Shown here one piece after another: positions 13,293 to 16,949 of a stretch of 16,949 nt of DNA. This DNA is from Granulosicoccus sp964435305. Lineage in GTDB: Bacteria; Pseudomonadota; Gammaproteobacteria; Granulosicoccales; Granulosicoccaceae. The notes below the pieces were generated by a model that was given only the letters and a program-made list of their open reading frames with translations, was not told the origin of the DNA and did no database searches. The stretch is taken from positions 1 through 16,949 of the forward strand of contig CAYSZH010000098.1 in the NCBI GenBank assembly GCA_964435305.1, read 5' to 3'. The position numbers were made by a program, and so were the translations under genes. Every line of letters starts with the position of its first letter. The stretch's first letter is position 1.

Positions 13293-14081
13293 TTATATGG
13301 AAAAATTCTCACCCAGGTAGACAGCCTTTACCTCTTCGTTGGCCAATACCGTTTCAGGGGGCCCTTCTGCGATCAGCTGTCCCTGGCTAAGGATGTAGGC
13401 GCGATCGCAAATACCCAGTGTTTCGCGCACGTTGTGATCGGTGATTAACACACCGATGCCGCGCTCTTTCAGGTGCACCACGATGCGCTGAATATCATCA
13501 ATGGAGATCGGGTCGACACCGGCAAACGGTTCATCCAGCAGGATGAATTTCGGATCGGCCGAGAGCGCACGAGCGATTTCTACGCGTCGTCGTTCACCAC
13601 CTGAGAGACTGATACCCAAGCTGTCGCGAATATGCCCAATTTGCAGCTCCTCCAGCAGTGATTCAAGCTTGTCTCGACGGGATTCGGCCGTCATTGATTT
13701 GCGTGTTTCGAGTATCGCCATGATGTTCTGAGTCACGCTGAGCTGACGGAATACGGATGCCTCCTGAGGAAGATACCCTACGCCCAGTTGCGCTCTGGCA
13801 TGCATAGGATGGTGAGTAATGTCGGTATCGTCAAATACAATGTTTCCCTGGTCCGGTTTTACCAGGCCAACAACCATATAAAAGCAGGTGGTTTTTCCTG
13901 CACCGTTAGGCCCAAGTAACCCGACGATGTCACCGCTGGAGACATTGAGCGAGACGCCCTCAAGAATGCTGCGTTTTTTATACGCTTTATGCAGGTTGGT
14001 CGCCGCCAGAGTATGCGTTTGCGACGCGTTTGCGGTGCTTGTGCTTGCTGTTTTGCTAGCCGCAGCGGTTGTGTCTTCCAT
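13293..14081 (-). CDS. lptB: LPS export ABC transporter ATP-binding protein LptB
   Basis: This 262-residue ATPase powers extraction of lipopolysaccharide from the inner membrane with LptF, LptG and LptC. The motifs are complete: Walker A GPNGAGKT (57-64), Q-loop Gln106 in YLPQEASVF, signature LSGGERRR (159-166), Walker B ILLDEPFAGVDP (180-191) and the switch His216. It is about 20 residues longer than E. coli LptB because of an Ala/Ser/Thr-rich N-terminal extension (residues 1-24). I see no ATG, GTG or TTG inside that extension, so it is kept. The start lies 11 bases after the lptA stop, and the ribosome site is weak. The lptF and lptG genes are not in the window, as usual. Confidence 0.96.
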   Translation of the reverse strand: MEDTTAAASKTASTSTANASQTHTLAATNLHKAYKKRSILEGVSLNVSSGDIVGLLGPNGAGKTTCFYMVVGLVKPDQGNIVFDDTDITHHPMHARAQLGVGYLPQEASVFRQLSVTQNIMAILETRKSMTAESRRDKLESLLEELQIGHIRDSLGISLSGGERRRVEIARALSADPKFILLDEPFAGVDPISIDDIQRIVVHLKERGIGVLITDHNVRETLGICDRAYILSQGQLIAEGPPETVLANEEVKAVYLGENFSI

Positions 14082-14092
14082 TGAAAATGCGC

Positions 14093-14602
14093 TTACTCGG
14101 GGTCTGCTGCAGGCGGCTGAATACGGATATTGACACGCCCTTCGTTGCCGCCGTCTGCGCTGACTTTTTGTGCGGTGGAATCGAACACGATTCGTTCGCT
14201 GCGCAGTTGTTGCCGGGGCTGAGCCAAAGTGGCGTTTCCGATCAGTATGAGGCTGCCATTTTCCGCGTTATAGGTGATTTCATTCGCTTCACCTGTGACT
14301 TTCTCGCCTTGCTCGTTTTCTTGCTCAAAGTAAATTGGAGAGCCTTTGCCGTTGATGCGACTGAGACGGTTTTCTCGCAAGGTGATGGCAATGCTGTCGG
14401 CTCGAATAATGAGCGTGCCCTGGGTTATTTCAACATTGCCTATGAGTGTTTGAACACCGGCCTTTTCGTCAAATTCAGATCGATCGGCGCTGACGTCAAT
14501 GGCTTTCGAAAAGTCACTCTTACGCGCGTGTGCTGGCAAGGTAAGCAGGCAGGCAAACAAGCCTACAAGGCCTATGGCTCTCGCAATTTTACTCGTTAGC
14601 AT
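14093..14602 (-). CDS. lptA: Periplasmic LPS-bridge protein LptA
   Basis: LptA forms the periplasmic beta-jellyroll bridge that passes LPS from LptC to the outer-membrane LptD. From the ATG at 14602 the protein has 169 residues and begins with a typical 26-residue signal peptide (MLTSKIARAIG...LLTLPAHA, cleavage after AHA). The mature part shows the OstA/LptA repeat pattern (DVSADRSEF, LIGNVEITQGTLIIRAD, GEANEITYN, LIGNATLAQP). An alternative ATG at 14656 would add 18 mostly polar residues in front of the signal peptide and overlap lptC by 23 bases. It has a slightly better ribosome site (ACAGG), so the start is not settled. The gene lies between lptC and lptB in the usual order. Confidence 0.92.
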   Translation of the reverse strand: MLTSKIARAIGLVGLFACLLTLPAHARKSDFSKAIDVSADRSEFDEKAGVQTLIGNVEITQGTLIIRADSIAITLRENRLSRINGKGSPIYFEQENEQGEKVTGEANEITYNAENGSLILIGNATLAQPRQQLRSERIVFDSTAQKVSADGGNEGRVNIRIQPPAADPE

Positions 14603-14633
14603 ATTGTTAGTCTTGGGTTTTAACCCATTGTTA

Positions 14634-15215
14634 TTACTCAGATTGTGCGGGTTCATAGTGGCCTGTTACCTGTGACAGCAGGTTCAGCTTTCCTGCTTCA
14701 AGAGTGGACTGCAATCCGACCGAGCGCAACTCCCAGTTTTCAGAGATGATCTCTATGGGCTCATCGGTGACAACTTGATTGCCATCGGTCAACACCGACA
14801 ATCGGCTGGTTTTCATTTGAATAGGTGCGCTTTGTTGAGCTTCTCGGAGCACCATAACATCGCCTATCAGTGTGAAAACACCGGTAGATTGCGCTAGCTC
14901 ACCAGTGCGCGAGTTGATTTCCCAGCGCGCATCGTCACGGTGCATCACCATTGTTGGACGCGATATCTCAGAGCTGTTGTCGTCCGGGTAGTGAGCCAGG
15001 CTATTGCCACGCACCTCGTACTGGATCTCTCCATTAGTGTCGTACTTGCGTGTGGTGAAGTCCTCCAGATAATAATCTGACTGGGTTTCACTCATATCAA
15101 TGGTTGCTTCAATCTCGGTGGCATCGGTTGACGTTTCTACCCAATCGCGCACCACAATGGCAAGCACCAGTAACGGGATTAACAACCAGTACCTTGATAT
15201 TATTCGGCTTAACAT
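14634..15215 (-). CDS. lptC: LPS export protein LptC
   Basis: LptC is the bitopic inner-membrane protein that receives LPS from LptB2FG and hands it to LptA. From the ATG at 15215 it has 193 residues, close to the 191 of E. coli. A single N-terminal membrane anchor (YWLLIPLLVLAIVV) follows a short basic start. A periplasmic beta-jellyroll comes next, with the family features YYLEDFTTRKYDTNGEIQYEV and DVMVLRE. An upstream in-frame ATG (15275) would add 20 polar residues and overlap kdsC by 67 bases, so I prefer the shorter form, which overlaps the kdsC stop by only seven bases and has GGAG upstream. Its place between kdsC and lptA is the standard order. Confidence 0.92.
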   Translation of the reverse strand: MLSRIISRYWLLIPLLVLAIVVRDWVETSTDATEIEATIDMSETQSDYYLEDFTTRKYDTNGEIQYEVRGNSLAHYPDDNSSEISRPTMVMHRDDARWEINSRTGELAQSTGVFTLIGDVMVLREAQQSAPIQMKTSRLSVLTDGNQVVTDEPIEIISENWELRSVGLQSTLEAGKLNLLSQVTGHYEPAQSE

Positions 15216-15757
15216 GGCAGATAAGGCTCCATTGCTTTGCTCAGCGTTCCCTTTGCATGCATGAGCATCTCGCAAGCTTCACGTACCGCACCCTTGCCCC
15301 CCGGTGCGCTAGATACCCATTGTGATTGCTGCAGCACCAGTGCATGTGCATCGGCCACACCCAGTGCGAAGCCTGCAAGTGCCAGAGCTGGCAAGTCAAT
15401 GATGTCATCACCCATGAATGCGGCTTCATGGTGCTGTAAGGACGCATCTGCGCAGATCTCCTTGAATGCGACATCTTTTTGATGGCAGCCCTGGTGAAGC
15501 GCTATAACGCCTAACTCTTTTGCTCTGTTTTGCACAACAGTTGATGAGCGTCCAGTGACGATCGCCAATGCCACGCCAGTGCTGCGCAGGAGTTTCAGAC
15601 CAAGACCATCACGTGCGTGAAATTGTTTGTATTCCAGCCCATCATCACCCTGGATCAGTCCGCCGTCGGTCATCACACCATCGACATCCATGATCAATAG
15701 CTTGATGTCTTCGGCGCGTGCCTGCTGATCTTTTGTAAGAGAGGGAAGATAGTCCAT
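15209..15757 (-). CDS. kdsC: Kdo-8-phosphate phosphatase KdsC
   Basis: KdsC removes phosphate from 3-deoxy-D-manno-octulosonate 8-phosphate, giving Kdo for the LPS inner core. The 182-residue protein is a capless HAD phosphatase (C0 type, active as a tetramer in known members). It has DVDGVMTDG with nucleophile Asp24 and general acid Asp26, the TGRSS motif at about 68-72, the lysine region HQKDVAF, and GDDIIDLP for metal binding. The length is near the 188 of E. coli. The ATG at 15757 is 14 bases after the kdsD stop, and the stop overlaps lptC, so it is mid-operon. Confidence 0.96.
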   Translation of the reverse strand: MDYLPSLTKDQQARAEDIKLLIMDVDGVMTDGGLIQGDDGLEYKQFHARDGLGLKLLRSTGVALAIVTGRSSTVVQNRAKELGVIALHQGCHQKDVAFKEICADASLQHHEAAFMGDDIIDLPALALAGFALGVADAHALVLQQSQWVSSAPGGKGAVREACEMLMHAKGTLSKAMEPYLPC

Positions 15758-15771
15758 TATTAAACCGGTTT

Positions 15772-16746
15772 TTAGACCACGTCCGCTGCTAGCAGGCCAA
15801 GCATTGTGATAACTCCAACCACTTTTTCCCCATCAAGCACGGGAAGCGAGCTGATCTTGTGTTTCTGCATTTTGCTCACGGCACTAACGGCAAGCTCATC
15901 AGCTGTAATCGTACGCCCCTGGCTTGTCATGACGTCATCAATGGGCACTGTGTGAATATCCACATTATCATTAATACTGCGGCGTAAATCTCCGTCTGTG
16001 AAAATGCCAATCAACCTCTGTTGATCATCTACCACGGTAACCATGCCTAGCCCTTTCCTGGTAATTTCCAGTAAGGCTTCGGACAGTGCAACACCCTGAT
16101 TTACCCGTGGTACAGCAGAACCTTCCGACATCACATCACTCACGTGCAATAGGAGTTGACGCCCAAGCCTGCCTCCGGGGTGTGAGCGGGCGAAGTCATT
16201 GGCGTCAAAACCACGTGCTTGAAGCAATGCAACCGCTAAAGCGTCGCCTGCAACCAGTGTGCAGGTGGTGCTGGCAGTTGGGGCAAGACCAAGCGGGCAG
16301 GCCTCTTTGGCAACACTGGTGTCCACGATAACAGTGGCAGCTTGTGCCATGGGGGACTCGAGCTTGCCGGTAAGGGCGATCAACGGCAGCCCCATTCGTT
16401 TAATTCCTGGAATAAGTTTGAGTATTTCATCGGATGTGCCGGAATAGGATATCGCGATAACCACATCGCCTGGCTGCATCATTCCCATGTCACCATGGCT
16501 GGCTTCAGCCGCATGCACAAAACTCGCTGGGCTGCCGGTGCTGGCAAAGGTGGCGGCTATCTTATTGCCGATGTGGCCAGATTTACCGATGCCGGTGACA
16601 ATGATCCGGCCGCGGCAGGCAAGCAGCTGATCCACGGCATCCATAAACGCATCGCCCAACCTTGCCTCGAGCGCATCGAGCGCCTCTTTTTCTGTCTTAA
16701 CAACAGCTTTAGCAAGTGACAGGACCGCGCCTCTGTCAGTTTTCAC
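15772..16746 (-). CDS. kdsD: D-arabinose 5-phosphate isomerase KdsD
   Basis: KdsD converts ribulose 5-phosphate to arabinose 5-phosphate, the first committed step toward Kdo. The 324-residue protein has an SIS domain (about 40-180) with TGIGKSGHIGNKIAATFAST, ISYSGTSDE and KEACPLGLAPTAST. The catalytic histidine motif SHPGG (His189) follows. Two CBS domains come after it (about 203-262 and 268-324), the first containing GIFTDGDLRR. The length matches the E. coli enzyme of 328 residues. It starts with GTG at 16746 without a strong ribosome site; an overlapping upstream ATG is out of frame and soon stops. It is the first identified gene of the Kdo/LPS export operon, 76 bases after the repeat-tailed gene. 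Confidence 0.96.
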   Translation of the reverse strand: MKTDRGAVLSLAKAVVKTEKEALDALEARLGDAFMDAVDQLLACRGRIIVTGIGKSGHIGNKIAATFASTGSPASFVHAAEASHGDMGMMQPGDVVIAISYSGTSDEILKLIPGIKRMGLPLIALTGKLESPMAQAATVIVDTSVAKEACPLGLAPTASTTCTLVAGDALAVALLQARGFDANDFARSHPGGRLGRQLLLHVSDVMSEGSAVPRVNQGVALSEALLEITRKGLGMVTVVDDQQRLIGIFTDGDLRRSINDNVDIHTVPIDDVMTSQGRTITADELAVSAVSKMQKHKISSLPVLDGEKVVGVITMLGLLAADVV

Positions 16747-16822
16747 GGGTAATCATGGAGTGTGCTCGGCCCTGTTAGGCATCGATGTGGGTTCAGTTTA
16801 ATCTTTAGTTCGGTTTAAAGCG

Positions 16823-16948
16823 CTAATTTAGCTTATCGAGCTCGTCCAATTCGTCCAGCTCATCCAATTCGTCAAGCTTGTCCAGTTCGTCAAGCTTGTC
16901 CAGTTCGTCAAGCTTGTCCAGTTCGTCAAGCTCATCCAACTCGTCTAA
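16823..16948 (-). CDS. C-terminal end of an unknown protein with an LDE/LDK tripeptide repeat (partial)
   Basis: The minus strand is open from the window edge to a TAG at 16825-16823. The 41 visible codons read as 13 consecutive Leu-Asp-Glu or Leu-Asp-Lys triplets followed by Leu-Asn. Leucine occurs at every third position, and the segment is strongly acidic. Because the DNA repeats in multiples of nine bases, other frames are also open in the repeat. I prefer this one because it shares the strand of the operon, gives a regular amphipathic pattern, uses synonymous codons (CTG, CTT, TTG, TTA, CTC for Leu; GAC/GAT for Asp) and ends right after the repeat. The rest of the gene is outside the window, so function is unknown. 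Confidence 0.55.
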   Translation of the reverse strand, partial: LDELDELDELDKLDELDKLDELDKLDELDELDELDELDKLN

Positions 16949-16949
16949 T
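16835..16949. repeat. Tandem 18-bp (9-bp sub-unit) repeat array
   Basis: Three perfect tandem copies of GTCAAGCTTGTCCAGTTC run from 16871 to 16924. Degenerate copies lie on both sides (16853-16870 and 16925-16942) and half-units lie further left. Each 18-mer is itself two related 9-mers. The array continues beyond the window edge. It encodes the LDE/LDK tail on the minus strand and is likely prone to copy-number change. Confidence 0.9.

Noticed and set aside
15216..15275. Longer lptC start
   Set aside because: The 20 added residues are polar, precede the membrane anchor, and would overlap kdsC by 67 bases; the later ATG gives the family's usual length.
16835..16949. CRISPR-like array
   Set aside because: The 18-bp units are directly adjacent with no unique spacers, and the array reads through as coding sequence.

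Overview
The window reads as a gammaproteobacterial chromosome of intermediate GC. It is built around the conserved envelope, sigma-54 and phosphotransferase gene cluster, which lies almost entirely on the minus strand. The order kdsD-kdsC-lptC-lptA-lptB-rpoN-hpf-ptsN followed by rapZ is the classic arrangement of Gammaproteobacteria. The presence of hprK, a GAF-less enzyme I and mgtE behind ptsN is the variant seen in lineages such as Xanthomonadales and other non-enteric groups. A genus cannot be named from this sequence.

Read in the direction of transcription (high to low coordinates), the window starts with the 3' end of an unidentified gene whose product ends in a Leu-Asp-Glu/Lys tripeptide repeat (16823-16948). 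Next come Kdo synthesis (kdsD, kdsC), the LPS transport genes (lptC, lptA, lptB) and sigma-54 (rpoN). An 853-base AT-rich, non-coding, repeat-bearing gap (10673-11525) separates rpoN from hpf. The tight run hpf-ptsN-hprK-rapZ-ptsH-ptsI-mgtE follows: a regulatory phosphorelay (enzyme I to HPr to EIIA-Ntr), an HPr-Ser kinase, a RapZ-type regulator and a magnesium channel. No sugar permease or mannose-type EIIA is present, so the PTS here looks regulatory.

Beyond mgtE a small plus-strand gene (4050-4358) encodes what looks like a free-standing DUF3391 domain, normally the N-terminal part of HD-GYP proteins. It points away from the minus-strand nrdJa-nrdJb pair (3367-437), a class II, adenosylcobalamin-dependent ribonucleotide reductase split into a catalytic barrel and a Cys-rich tail subunit. 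The 682-base region between them is dense with candidate regulatory signals: two perfect DnaA boxes 32 bp apart, a third near-match, three NrdR-box-like palindromes, a sigma-70-like promoter, tandem 12-mers and several inverted repeats. The window ends with the first 25 codons of an apparently exported or membrane-anchored protein (75-1).

The main points of interest are the DnaA/NrdR-type control region of nrdJ, the orphan DUF3391 protein, the LDE/LDK repeat tail at the window edge, and the large structured gap between rpoN and hpf. No mobile element, CRISPR array, tRNA or rRNA was seen.
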